This document shows, piece by piece, positions 33,685 to 42,437 of a DNA stretch of 64,000 nucleotides (position 1 is the stretch's first letter; each line of letters opens with the position of its first letter). Origin of the DNA: Planctomycetia bacterium. GTDB taxonomy: Bacteria; Planctomycetota; Phycisphaerae; UBA1845; UTPLA1. The stretch covers positions 352,470 to 416,469 of the forward strand of contig CP054187.1 of NCBI GenBank assembly GCA_015200345.1. Reading direction: 5' to 3'. A program made the translations under genes and the position numbers. The notes beneath the pieces are model-generated. The model was not told where the DNA came from and made no database searches. It saw only the letters and a list, made by a program, of their open reading frames with translations.

Positions 33685-36540
33685 ATGGCCTTTGCATTCA
33701 GTCAGGGTGATCGACCGCTGCCGGGATACACAATCCTGCGCGGGGTCGGCCGCGGCGGCTTCGGCGAGGTCTATTACGCCACGAGCGACGGCGGCAAGGA
33801 AGTCGCGCTGAAGTACCTGCGCGAGAACCCGGCCGTGGAGCTGCGCGGCGTCCAGCACTGCCTGAATCTCAAAAGCCCCTACCTCGTCGGGATTCACGAC
33901 ATTCGTCAGAACACAGACGGCGATTACTTCGTCGTGATGGAATTCGTCAACGGTCCATCGCTGCGCGATTTGCTGAACGACGCCCCCAGTGGCCTGGGGC
34001 CGCAGAAGGCCGCCTACCTGACGCGGGAAATCGGAAAGGGCCTGGCGTATCTGCATGACCGCGGCATCGTTCATCGCGATCTCAAGCCCGGCAACATCTT
34101 CTACGAAGACGGCTTCGTTAAAATCGGCGACTACGGTCTGGCGAAGATGATGGCCGCCAGCCAGCATTCCGGTCAGACCGTTTCGGTCGGCACCGTGCAC
34201 TATATGGCGCCGGAGGTCGGCAGCGGCAACTACGATCGCACGATTGATATCTACGCGCTCGGCGTCATGTTGTACGAGATGCTCCTGGGCCGCGTGCCGT
34301 TCGCCGGGGCCACGATGGGAGAAGTGCTGATGAAGCACCTCACTGCGCAGCCCGCAGTCGACGATCTTCCTGCCCCATTCCCTGATGTCATTCGTAAGGC
34401 ACTCGCCAAGGACCCCAAGGACCGCTACCAGACCGTCGGGGAATTGATCGCCGATCTGTTCAGCGTCGCCTCGCTTGATGAATCCGTCGCCGCGTTTGAA
34501 CCGGCCAGTCTTTCGCAGGCCGCGCGCCGCGTCGCGCAGGACATCAACGCAACCCTGTCCGCATCGCCCCGGCCCGGCGGCGTCGCCGTCGTCGGTGCAG
34601 GCAGCAGCAACGTCGGCGGACCCTTGCCGCCGCCCATCATTCCCCGCACCGGGCGCACGTCCGATCGCTTTGGCGAGTCGCCGAAGGTTGGCAGCCGCCT
34701 GCCGCGCCTCGCGGAGCGGTTGACGGGCCGGCTCATCGGCAACGCCGCGCGGAAATACATCGACCACACAGCGCCGCGCGGCAGCCCGGTCGAGAAGCTC
34801 GTTGTCGCCCTATTGATCGCGTGCGGCCTTTCGATCGGCATCAGCTTCGTCACGCCGGAACGAGGCGGTTCGCAGGTCGTCGCTTCAACGATCATCTTCA
34901 CGGAGATGCTCGCCGTCGTTCAGGGTGTCTGGCTGGGCACATGGCTCGGTTATGGTCGCCTCAACGCACAAGGAGCATTTATCCCCCGCGTGCTGATGGC
35001 AGCGTTCGCGTGGATCGCCATGATGGGCAACAGCGCGATGTGGGGCGGGCTGGACAACTGGGCGCGGGCCATGGTGCCGGTCATGCTCTTTTGTGACTGG
35101 GACGGGCGGCTCTACGTCGGCCGGCGCGGCGTGGTGTCACTCGGCTCGGCCTTCTATGCCGGCATCTGCGGCCTGATCTGCGGCGCGATCTTCACGAACC
35201 ACGACGCAGCGACGATCGGCGGCATCGCGGCGGCGGCCTCGCTCACGCTTCAGGCGGTCGCTGGCATGTTTCCAATGTCCCAGGGTGAAGTGATTCCGGC
35301 AGCCATCGCGGGATCAAACTCCTACGCGCAGGAGGGATTGGAAACCGCGTCCGAAGCGCCAGTTGCCGGTGCGAACGATTCACTCCGCCCCTTTGTCGCC
35401 GTGGAAATGGGGACCGGCGATGACGGCGGCAGCAAGAACCGCCGTGCCACATGGAAGATCGGCGGCGACGATCCGAACGCGGCGCCGTTGCAACATGAGT
35501 CTGCCGTGGAAGAACATCGGGCATCGCAGATTCCGCGGAGCAGCGGAGTCCGCGCCCTGTGGCTTCTCTGTGCGGGAGTCCTGCAATGCACGGCAATTCT
35601 CTGTTTCGCCGCGCAGGCCTTCATGCCCGAGATGAGAGGCGATGACCAGGCGATTTCCGTCCTCTGCGGCATCGTCGCGGAGAACGGTTTCCTCTTCGCA
35701 CTGACTCGCGCCCTTCGAAAGTATCGCATCGGCCTTTGGCGCGGCGTCATCCGACCCGGCATCTTTTTCCTCGGCACAGCCACCGCTTCATCGGCCGGTG
35801 CGGCCATGGGATTGCTCAAGCTCGACGGCGAATCGCAATTCATCGCTCTGGGCTTTTTGCTCTTTGGCGCCATGATCTCGCTCTTTGTCTGGTTTATCCC
35901 GTCGCCGCCGCCGCTGACCGCCGCGCCGCCCCAGACGCGCGATGAGGCATTCCGCCGGAATCGACTCGCCAGCCGGCTCAAGTTCGCCGGCGTCGCAGGA
36001 CTGGTCCTGACCGGCGTCCTCCTGACGATCTTCGGAATCACGCTTAGCGGCAACGACATGGAAGACATCGCCCCGCCGACCTGCATCCCGCTCGGAATAG
36101 GCTCGGTCGGCATGATTGTCGCGGGATTCTGGAAGGGCCGCGATCGACGTGAGCCGGCGCAGAAGATCGAACTTCCCATCAAGCGCGTCTTTGACGTTGA
36201 TTCATCCGTGCCGCTCTCGTCCATCATGGAACGCCACATGGCGCTGCTGGGGTATCAGCTTGAGAACCGCTCCGAACTGCTCTGGTGCTTTGCGCGCGGC
36301 CAGTGGATGTCGCATCTTTGGCAATCCGACATTCAGAAATGGAAGACGCGCGTCAACATCGCAGCCTACCGGCTGGACAACGGAGACCACCGCGTCACTT
36401 GCCGGCTTGACCTCGAAGCCGACTTCAACCAGCCCAGCCAGAAGATGCTCACCCTCCTCAAGGACGAGTTGGTCGACTTGCAGCGGATCCTCAATGGGCG
36501 CGACGCGATCTCGCCCTTCGGGGTGGAGGCGCGCGCATGA
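33685..36540 (+). CDS. Membrane-bound Ser/Thr protein kinase (PknB-type)
   Basis: 951 residues. The kinase domain spans about 15-270: glycine loop GRGGFGEV (22-29), catalytic Lys43 (VALKYL), HRDLKPGN (130-137), DYG in place of DFG (149-151), GTVHYMAPE and the DIYALGVMLYEMLLG helix. A Pro/Gly-rich linker follows. From about residue 370 to 560 there are five or six membrane helices, and a second group of helices lies at about 620-815. The last 120 residues form a soluble domain (RVFDVDSSVPLSSIMERHM and following). Kinases with such large membrane parts are common in planctomycetes. The stop overlaps the next gene by four bases (ATGA). Confidence 0.93.
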   Translation: MAFAFSQGDRPLPGYTILRGVGRGGFGEVYYATSDGGKEVALKYLRENPAVELRGVQHCLNLKSPYLVGIHDIRQNTDGDYFVVMEFVNGPSLRDLLNDAPSGLGPQKAAYLTREIGKGLAYLHDRGIVHRDLKPGNIFYEDGFVKIGDYGLAKMMAASQHSGQTVSVGTVHYMAPEVGSGNYDRTIDIYALGVMLYEMLLGRVPFAGATMGEVLMKHLTAQPAVDDLPAPFPDVIRKALAKDPKDRYQTVGELIADLFSVASLDESVAAFEPASLSQAARRVAQDINATLSASPRPGGVAVVGAGSSNVGGPLPPPIIPRTGRTSDRFGESPKVGSRLPRLAERLTGRLIGNAARKYIDHTAPRGSPVEKLVVALLIACGLSIGISFVTPERGGSQVVASTIIFTEMLAVVQGVWLGTWLGYGRLNAQGAFIPRVLMAAFAWIAMMGNSAMWGGLDNWARAMVPVMLFCDWDGRLYVGRRGVVSLGSAFYAGICGLICGAIFTNHDAATIGGIAAAASLTLQAVAGMFPMSQGEVIPAAIAGSNSYAQEGLETASEAPVAGANDSLRPFVAVEMGTGDDGGSKNRRATWKIGGDDPNAAPLQHESAVEEHRASQIPRSSGVRALWLLCAGVLQCTAILCFAAQAFMPEMRGDDQAISVLCGIVAENGFLFALTRALRKYRIGLWRGVIRPGIFFLGTATASSAGAAMGLLKLDGESQFIALGFLLFGAMISLFVWFIPSPPPLTAAPPQTRDEAFRRNRLASRLKFAGVAGLVLTGVLLTIFGITLSGNDMEDIAPPTCIPLGIGSVGMIVAGFWKGRDRREPAQKIELPIKRVFDVDSSVPLSSIMERHMALLGYQLENRSELLWCFARGQWMSHLWQSDIQKWKTRVNIAAYRLDNGDHRVTCRLDLEADFNQPSQKMLTLLKDELVDLQRILNGRDAISPFGVEARA

Positions 36541-37244
36541 GCCGCCCTCAAAGAAAAAGCTGGGTGCATACCGCCCTCATCGCCACAGCCGGCGCGGTGA
36601 CCATGTTGTCCGTCAGCGCTGTCCTGCTTAGCGGCTATCAGGCGGCCGGCGAAAGACAGAGAGCCGAAGACCTGCGGCGAAAGGCCTTGTCCATTCGTGC
36701 TGAATACGAGTCGCTCCAGCGCGGCGTGAAGTCATCGGTCGACCTGTCGAGCGATACAGATCATCTTGATGCGAACAAGAATATTGAATCGGTGAACGTA
36801 CCGATCGATGAAACCGAGCTGGTGGTTAACGTCGGGAGCGTCCCTGACGTTGCAGCGAAGTCCCCCGCAGCACCGAAACCGCCTCGCCAGCCGGAAAGCC
36901 GCGTCGCCGCGCAGGTCAATGCCTTCGGCGCCCTGGCGCTGGTCATGCTGGCGCTGCTCGGCGCCGCCCTCGCGATGGGGTTGTTTCATGCCGACCCGTC
37001 GACGAAGAACTGGATCGGCGCGATGACCCTCGCGTCCCTCATCGGCCTGGCGTTGGCCTGGCGCGGCGTCATCCCGCCGAACTACGTCGGTCGTTCGGCA
37101 ATCATTGCGTTGTTTGTATTGATGGCATATGGATTCATCGACGCACGGCGGCGCGGGCGTTATACTTGGCCCGTCCGGATCGGCGTGGTGGCGGCGTTCA
37201 TCGCGGTCTGCTGCGTGCTGTCGTGGTATGGTCGAGCCGTCTAG
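36537..37244 (+). CDS. Polytopic membrane protein coupled to the kinase gene, unknown function
   Basis: 235 residues. A first helix at about 12-34 (ALIATAGAVTMLSVSAVLL) is followed by a 90-residue extracytoplasmic segment and then four more helices (about 130-230). The start overlaps the kinase stop (ATGA), so the two are translationally coupled and their products are likely to interact. No family is recognised. It could be a sensor or scaffold subunit for the kinase; this is inference from context only. Confidence 0.72.
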   Translation: MSRPQRKSWVHTALIATAGAVTMLSVSAVLLSGYQAAGERQRAEDLRRKALSIRAEYESLQRGVKSSVDLSSDTDHLDANKNIESVNVPIDETELVVNVGSVPDVAAKSPAAPKPPRQPESRVAAQVNAFGALALVMLALLGAALAMGLFHADPSTKNWIGAMTLASLIGLALAWRGVIPPNYVGRSAIIALFVLMAYGFIDARRRGRYTWPVRIGVVAAFIAVCCVLSWYGRAV

Positions 37245-37331
37245 GCGCCGCCCGGAGACGTCGCGAATGTTGCTTCCAGTTCGAAGCGCTGCGACGACGT
37301 TTCGCCCCATTCTAATCCGGGATCGCTTGCC

Positions 37332-38231
37332 TTGGAAAAAGACTCCGACGCCGATGCCTTTCTCGTCGCCGCCATTCGCTCCGGCGATCAGCGTGCCTGG
37401 AAGCAACTCATTGATCGATACTCCGGCCGACTGTTGGCCTTCGCGCGCACGCGGTTGCGCGGCGTCGGCGAGGCGGAGGACGCGCTTCAGGAAACGTTTC
37501 TCGGGTTTCTGACGAGCCTGCCCCACTACGACCCCGAGCGTTCGCTCGAAACCTATCTCTTCGCCATCGTGCGGTACAAGATCGGCGAGGCCCTGGAAAA
37601 AAAGCGCCGCGGCGGCGCGCCGGCACCGGGCTTCGACGCCGACGAATCCTCCCGACCGCTCGAACCAGCCGTGTCTGAAACGCCCAGTCAATCGGTCATG
37701 CACCGCGAGCGCGTCGCGCGGCAGGAGCACGTCATCGCCACGTTGCTCCGCGGACTGATCGAGTCGTTTCGTGATCGAGGAAAGCTCGAGGATCTCCAGG
37801 TGATCGAGCTGCTGTTCTACGTCGGCTTGCGAAACAAAGAGGCGGCTGATCTGCTCGGACGGGATGAGAAAGCCATCGCCGGCGTGAAGTTCCGTGCCTT
37901 GGGAACCTTGCGAGAAATGCTTGACCAACTCGAAGCCGAAGACCGCGGCCTGCTGGACGAGGTGGTGTCGTCCGATGCCACCATCGCCCGCGTCTGGCGC
38001 GAGCGACGCTTGAGCTGCCTCAAGCGCAGCACCATCGGATCGTTCCTGCTAGGCGTGCTGGATGAGCCGTGGCAATCGTATACGGCCTTTCACCTTGATG
38101 TCGTCAAATGCGAGATGTGCCTCGCCAATCGCGACGATCTCGCGGCGGAAGCGGCCGAAGCATCGGATGCCGCCGTGCCGGAGCGGATGTTCCAGTCAAG
38201 CGTGGGCTTTCTCTCGACGGGTTCGCGCTGA
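37332..38231 (+). CDS. ECF-like sigma factor with a cysteine-containing C-terminal extension
   Basis: 299 residues. Region 2 is at about 10-85 (WKQLIDRYSGRLLAFARTRL and GEAEDALQETFLGFLTSLP). A 60-residue linker follows, then a region 4-like helix-turn-helix (about 150-200: LFYVGLRNKEAADLLGRDEK). A C-terminal extension of about 95 residues holds HLDVVKCEMC, which resembles the HxxxCxxC of zinc anti-sigma domains with wider spacing. The predicted start is TTG; no ATG or GTG exists in frame nearby, and GGGA lies nine bases upstream. It follows the FHA-kinase-membrane gene set on the same strand, with an 87-base gap. Sigma factors next to such kinases are known in planctomycetes. Confidence 0.8.
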   Translation: MEKDSDADAFLVAAIRSGDQRAWKQLIDRYSGRLLAFARTRLRGVGEAEDALQETFLGFLTSLPHYDPERSLETYLFAIVRYKIGEALEKKRRGGAPAPGFDADESSRPLEPAVSETPSQSVMHRERVARQEHVIATLLRGLIESFRDRGKLEDLQVIELLFYVGLRNKEAADLLGRDEKAIAGVKFRALGTLREMLDQLEAEDRGLLDEVVSSDATIARVWRERRLSCLKRSTIGSFLLGVLDEPWQSYTAFHLDVVKCEMCLANRDDLAAEAAEASDAAVPERMFQSSVGFLSTGSR

Positions 38232-38235
38232 CAAA

Positions 38236-38700
38236 TCAACGCGGCAACTCCGCCGCTTCGCCATTGCGCGATTCCGAGAAGGGATCGTATTCGAGTTCAA
38301 TTCGGAACAATCTCGCCGGGTCGATCTGGATGTGACGCGTCTCCAAGTCCACCAGTGCAGGTTCGATCGCGCGACGCACATGGTCGATATGCCGCGGAAT
38401 CAACAGCCCCATGAACGTCTCCGGCAACCCCTCAAACAACTCCTGGCTCGTGACGAACACCTGTCGCACCCCGACGGCTCGACCGCGCCGAAGCAGTTCC
38501 AGCACGACGGACGACTGAATCAAGGCTCGGTAGAAGCGCTCGCGGCGACGATCGCGCGTCAGATTCCATGCTTCTTCCCACGTATCGTGGGCTTCAAAGA
38601 ACTGCCCCTCGTTAAACAGGGCAATGCCTTCATAGTAAATACGGCGCTCCTCGAGCAGATCGGCATGAACGTCGCGAGATGGTGAAACCCCGTTTTGCAT
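38236..38700 (-). CDS. DUF309 family protein
   Basis: 154 residues from the ATG at 38700. The DUF309 core is clear: IYYEGIALFNEGQFFEAHDT, then WEEAWNLTRDRRRERFYRALIQSSV. These are small helical proteins with a HxxxE-like motif and no known activity; some are suggested to bind metal. The longer open frame (to 38886) has another ATG at 38724, but the conserved part starts after residue 15 of the chosen start. TACAAT lies six bases upstream of the ATG, with no ribosome site, so the mRNA may be leaderless. The gene converges on the sigma factor gene with four bases between the stops. Confidence 0.82.
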   Translation of the reverse strand: MQNGVSPSRDVHADLLEERRIYYEGIALFNEGQFFEAHDTWEEAWNLTRDRRRERFYRALIQSSVVLELLRRGRAVGVRQVFVTSQELFEGLPETFMGLLIPRHIDHVRRAIEPALVDLETRHIQIDPARLFRIELEYDPFSESRNGEAAELPR

Positions 38701-38857
38701 CCGCGAATTGTATCGTGACTCCATGGCTCGAGGCGACGGATTGCGCCCCGGCGGCAAATCCGCGGTCCGCTTCGAGTTGCCAAATCGGCTTCGGCCGCGA
38801 TACACTTGGCCTCCTGCGAGCCGACCTGGAACCTGCCGAGACCCGCCGTGGCCCACC

Positions 38858-39127
38858 GTGGCCCACGTTGAATTCACGCAGAACATCCAGCGCCATGTCG
38901 CCTGCGCCCCGATGCAGCGGCCGGGGTCGTCCGTGCGAGAGGTGCTCGACGCCGTCTTCGCCGAGGTGGAGCGCTTGCGCGGCTATGTCCTCGATGAACG
39001 CGGCGAAGTGCGCAAGCACATCGTTATTTTTGTCGACGGCAAGCCGATTCGCGACCGCGTCGCCCTCACGGACCCGGTCGGCGCGAGCAGTCGAATTCAC
39101 GTGATGCAGGCGCTGTCCGGCGGCTAA
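38858..39127 (+). CDS. Ubiquitin-like MoaD/ThiS family small protein ending in GG
   Basis: 89 residues if started at the GTG at 38858 (GTGGCCCAC..., giving VAHVEFTQNIQRHV). The frame remains open upstream, but the ubiquitin-like fold begins here. Strand pattern and motifs fit the beta-grasp fold: SSVREVLDAVFAE, KHIVIFVDGKPI, then SRIHVMQALSGG. The C-terminal Gly-Gly is the hallmark of sulfur carriers and of ubiquitin-like modifiers. It is 21 bases upstream of a beta-propeller gene on the same strand. I recall this pairing from other bacterial genomes, though its function is unknown to me. It is not next to moa or thi genes, so a role distinct from cofactor synthesis is plausible. Confidence 0.8.
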   Translation: MAHVEFTQNIQRHVACAPMQRPGSSVREVLDAVFAEVERLRGYVLDERGEVRKHIVIFVDGKPIRDRVALTDPVGASSRIHVMQALSGG

Positions 39128-39148
39128 GTCCCCCATGAAGGAGGTCCC

Positions 39149-40261
39149 ATGGCAGATCGTCTTTTTGTCTCCACACGAAAAGGCCTTTTCACCGTACTCC
39201 GAGGTGCCGCCGGATGGAAGATCGCTCGATGCGATTTCTTCGGCGACAACCTTCCCATGATGCTGCCCGATCGGCGCGACGGCGCAATCTACGCGGCCCT
39301 GGCGCATGGCCACTTCGGCTCCAAGATTCATCGCTCGCGCGACGACGGCAAGACCTGGGAGGAAATCGCCGTCCCGACGTACCCCGAACCGCCGGCCGGC
39401 GCGGAGCCGGTGCTTTGCCCCATGCGCGGCACGCCCGTTCCCAACAAACTCGAATTGATCTGGTCCCTCGAAGCCGGCGGAGCGGATGAACCCGGCGTGC
39501 TCTGGTGCGGCACCGTGCCCGGCGGCCTGTTCAAATCGACCGATTCCGGCGCGTCGTGGTCGCTCGTTCAATCGCTTTGGGATCACCCTTCTCGTCGAAA
39601 ATGGTTCGGCGGCGGACTGGACTGGCCGGGCATTCACTCCATTTGCGTGCATCCTCATGACAGCCGCCATGTGACCATCGGCATCTCCTGCGGCGGCGTC
39701 TGGGTGACCCGCGACGGCGGCCATTCGTGGGCCTGCAAGGCCGACGGCATGCGCGCTGAATACATGCCGCCCGAACAAGCCGGCGCGCCCGACATACAGG
39801 ATCCGCACCGCGTCGTTCAGTGCGCGGCCAATCCCGACGCGCTGTGGGCGCAGCATCACAACGGCATCTTCGTCACCATGAACGGTTGCGAATCATGGCA
39901 CGAAGTCAAGAACGCCGCGCCGTCCGGGTTCGGATTCGCCGTGGCCGTTCACCCGCGCGACGGCAAGACCGCCTGGTTCGTTCCCGCCGTCAAGGATGAA
40001 CGGCGCGTACCAGTCGATGCGCGCGTCGTTGTTTCGCGCACGCGCGACGGCGGGCAGACGTTCGACGTGCTTCGCGACGGGTTGCCACAGGAACACGCCT
40101 ACGACATCGCCTTTCGCCACGCGCTGGACATCGATGAAACAGGAGACCGTTTGGCGTTCGGAACCACGACCGGCTCGGTCTGGGTGACCGAGAACGGCGG
40201 CGACCACTGGACCCACCTCTCCGCGCACTTGCCGCCGGTGTATTGCGTGCGATTCGGATGA
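39149..40261 (+). CDS. BNR-repeat (sialidase-like) beta-propeller protein
   Basis: 370 residues with no signal peptide, so probably cytoplasmic. Asp-box/BNR motifs are repeated: SRDDGKTWEEI, STDSGASWSLV, TRDGGHSWACK, TRDGGQTFDVL and TENGGDHWTHL. These five copies indicate a beta-propeller of the sialidase/VPS10 superfamily. The catalytic residues of true sialidases (Arg triad, Tyr) cannot be confirmed, and the polypeptide is better seen as a sialidase-fold protein of unknown substrate. AAGGAGG lies shortly before the ATG. Its partner upstream is the ubiquitin-like GG protein; downstream it converges with a DUF1844 gene with seven bases between stops. Confidence 0.85.
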   Translation: MADRLFVSTRKGLFTVLRGAAGWKIARCDFFGDNLPMMLPDRRDGAIYAALAHGHFGSKIHRSRDDGKTWEEIAVPTYPEPPAGAEPVLCPMRGTPVPNKLELIWSLEAGGADEPGVLWCGTVPGGLFKSTDSGASWSLVQSLWDHPSRRKWFGGGLDWPGIHSICVHPHDSRHVTIGISCGGVWVTRDGGHSWACKADGMRAEYMPPEQAGAPDIQDPHRVVQCAANPDALWAQHHNGIFVTMNGCESWHEVKNAAPSGFGFAVAVHPRDGKTAWFVPAVKDERRVPVDARVVVSRTRDGGQTFDVLRDGLPQEHAYDIAFRHALDIDETGDRLAFGTTTGSVWVTENGGDHWTHLSAHLPPVYCVRFG

Positions 40262-40268
40262 ACGCCGA

Positions 40269-40670
40269 TCACCGCGGCGCGCCGCCCGGCCGGATCGGCG
40301 CAGCCGCCTGTACCGACTCGACGTACGCGATGCGAAGCTGGTGCAGCGTCGTGTCGAGCATCGCTTTTTCGTCGGGCGTCAGGTTGCCCTTCGTCTTCTG
40401 CTCGAGCAGGTCGAGCATATCAATATGCATCTTGGCCAGTTCGAGGTTCGGGGGAATCTCCTGCCCCCCTGGTCCGGCAAACCCTCCCAAACCAACCAGT
40501 GCTTGCATGGCCAACAACTGCACCAGTCCGGCGAAGCCGCCCGCGGACATGGGTCCGCCCGCCTCGCTCCCACCGACGCTTTCCTCCACCGCCGCCGCGA
40601 GCTGCTCTTTTTCCCGGGCCGCCTGCTGCTTCCAATCGTCGTCGATGATGATTTTTTTTTCGTCGCTCAT
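40269..40670 (-). CDS. DUF1844 family protein
   Basis: 133 residues. The DUF1844 core is recognisable: FAGLVQLLAMQALVGLG, then NLELAKMHIDMLDLLEQKTK, then GNLTPDEKAMLDTTLHQLRI. The N-terminal third is polar and charged. Function is unknown in the family. Codons 4-7 contain an uninterrupted run of nine A residues (plus-strand T9 at 40652-40660), which could favour slippage by polymerase or ribosome. GAGGAGG lies very close (three bases) to the ATG. Confidence 0.88.
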   Translation of the reverse strand: MSDEKKIIIDDDWKQQAAREKEQLAAAVEESVGGSEAGGPMSAGGFAGLVQLLAMQALVGLGGFAGPGGQEIPPNLELAKMHIDMLDLLEQKTKGNLTPDEKAMLDTTLHQLRIAYVESVQAAAPIRPGGAPR

Positions 40671-41122
40671 CTGCCTCCTCGCTTGTTGAATATTCGAAAC
40701 CCCGAATTTAACCTGAATCGCAGCGGCGGCAACGGTGCCCCCTCGCCAAAACGGGCATTGCCCCCCCTTCGGACCGAGCCAAATGACAGCTAGCCTGTTC
40801 GACCATGCCGAAAGACCAGGAACCCACTCACTGGCGGTTGATGCTCGAATCGAATCTCAATCGCTACCAGTTCCCGCCGCCGCCCCCTTGCGGACCTTCC
40901 ACGTATTCTTAATAATGTCACCCTTGCAATTTGAAGCTTCGGGCGCGGTCAATACTTGTCCATTGGCGGACAGTCGCCCACCAATCAGGCCGTCCCTTGG
41001 CGGCCGCTTGCCCCGATCGGTTTGCCACGCCGTTGAGGCTATCGGCCAGGCCGGTTCAAGGGTCTTGGAGAGTATTGCCGGCTGCGGGTTCGCCGCACCG
41101 GACCGTTCGCCATAGAGACCGA
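40671..41122. other. Divergent intergenic region before the SDR reductase gene
   Basis: 452 bases without a convincing gene. A candidate plus-strand promoter is TTGCGG (40888-40893) and AATAAT (40911-40916), spaced by 17 bases; it would give a leader of about 200 bases for the gene at 41123. Near the minus-strand DUF1844 gene there is an AT-rich palindrome around GAATATTC (about 40688-40695) and a TTAAAT hexamer that could form its promoter. The remainder is GC-rich with no repeats or stable hairpins that I could identify. Confidence 0.5.
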
Positions 41123-42256
41123 ATGATCGATCAATCCCCCACGACGTTCCTGACCGGCGCGACCGGTTTCCTCGGCCATTACCTCTTGCGTGACCTGCTA
41201 CGCAGCGGCAGGCGGATGGTCGTCATGCTCCGCGCGCCGCTGATTGAATCTCGCGAGCGGCTGACAAAGCTGATGCGACCGCTCGAGATCGACCTCAACG
41301 AATACATCGATGCCGATCAACTCGTTCTGGTCGCAGGCGCTTTGCCCGATGAACTCCCTGAACCGACGTGGGGACGCACCGACGAAATCGTCGCCTGCGC
41401 CGCATGCCTTCAACTGCTCGCCAACGGCAACCAGGAGCCGCATCGAACGAATGTCCTGGGAACCCAATCCATCATCGAATGGGCCGAGCGGCACGGCTGC
41501 CGCTCCATTCACGCCGTCAGCACGGCCTACGTCTGCGGTTACACCCAAGGCACGGTGCGCGAGGTTTTTCATTACCCGCAGCCAACATTCCAGACCGACT
41601 ACGAGCGCTCGAAGTGGATCGCCGAGGACAAGCTGCGCGAATGGTCCAACCTGCCCGAGCGCAGCCTGACCGTCTACCGTCCCAGCTTCCTCGTCGGCGA
41701 CTCGGCCAACGGCTACACGACCCAGTTCGGCGGCTTTTACCAGTTCGCTCGACTCGTCAGCCTGCTCAAAGAGCAAAACAACGGCAACAACGGCCACACG
41801 ACCTACGTCCCCTTGCGAATACCAGGCTACCCGACCGATCAGATACAGAACCTCGTCCCGGTCGATTTCGCATCAAAGACCATCGCGCGGATCATGGACG
41901 ATCCGGCCTTCCACGGACGCATCTATCACGTCGCCGATCCGTCACCGCCCACCTGGGAATTCTTCAAGGCATGCATGGAAGATTACTTTGGTCTGCATGG
42001 GGGCTATTTCGTCCCGCCCGAGGAAATCAAGGCCGAAGTGAACACGCCCGAATCACTCATGTGGGAGAAGTACGACCTGCTCTTGCCACGATTGAGGCAC
42101 CTGCCGCGGTTCGATTGTTCCAACACCCTCGCCTTCCTCGCCTCGCGCGGCTTGACCTTTCCTTCGTTTGATCGTGACCGTATCACCACGCTACTGGACT
42201 ACGCCCGTTCACGAAACTGGGGAACACGCTCCGGCCGACTCGCCCGCGCCCATTAA
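41123..42256 (+). CDS. Extended SDR / thioester-reductase-like NAD(P)-dependent protein
   Basis: 377 residues from the ATG at 41123; the longer frame is Arg-rich and unlike the family. The Rossmann motif TGATGFLG (11-18) is followed by substrate-domain features, a Ser in AVSTAYVCGYT and the catalytic YERSK (Tyr and Lys). The sequence RPSFLVGDSANGYTTQFGGF fits the NAD_binding_4 family, which includes fatty acyl-CoA reductases and carboxylic acid reductase terminal domains. A reduction of an acyl thioester or an epimerase-type reaction is possible. The C-terminal 110 residues (VADPSPPTWEFFKACMEDYF) are family-specific. It stands alone between intergenic gaps. Confidence 0.82.
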   Translation: MIDQSPTTFLTGATGFLGHYLLRDLLRSGRRMVVMLRAPLIESRERLTKLMRPLEIDLNEYIDADQLVLVAGALPDELPEPTWGRTDEIVACAACLQLLANGNQEPHRTNVLGTQSIIEWAERHGCRSIHAVSTAYVCGYTQGTVREVFHYPQPTFQTDYERSKWIAEDKLREWSNLPERSLTVYRPSFLVGDSANGYTTQFGGFYQFARLVSLLKEQNNGNNGHTTYVPLRIPGYPTDQIQNLVPVDFASKTIARIMDDPAFHGRIYHVADPSPPTWEFFKACMEDYFGLHGGYFVPPEEIKAEVNTPESLMWEKYDLLLPRLRHLPRFDCSNTLAFLASRGLTFPSFDRDRITTLLDYARSRNWGTRSGRLARAH

Positions 42257-42437
42257 CGCGGTTCCTGAATTGCGAGTTGATCTCGCTAAGTGAAGCCGCT
42301 ATGCGCTTTCACCTTTGGAACCGGCGTCTCACCTGTGATTCACCAGCCGCGGCGGGGGACATCTCTGCTTTATCGGCTCCTTCCGCGGCCGGCATTCTCG
42401 ACCGTCGATGGCGGTGAAGCGCTCCACGCCCGCGACG

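Noticed and set aside
38708..39127. Longer 139-codon form of the ubiquitin-like gene
   Set aside because: The first 50 codons are antisense to the DUF309 upstream region and lack similarity to the beta-grasp fold; the GTG at 38858 gives the normal domain size.
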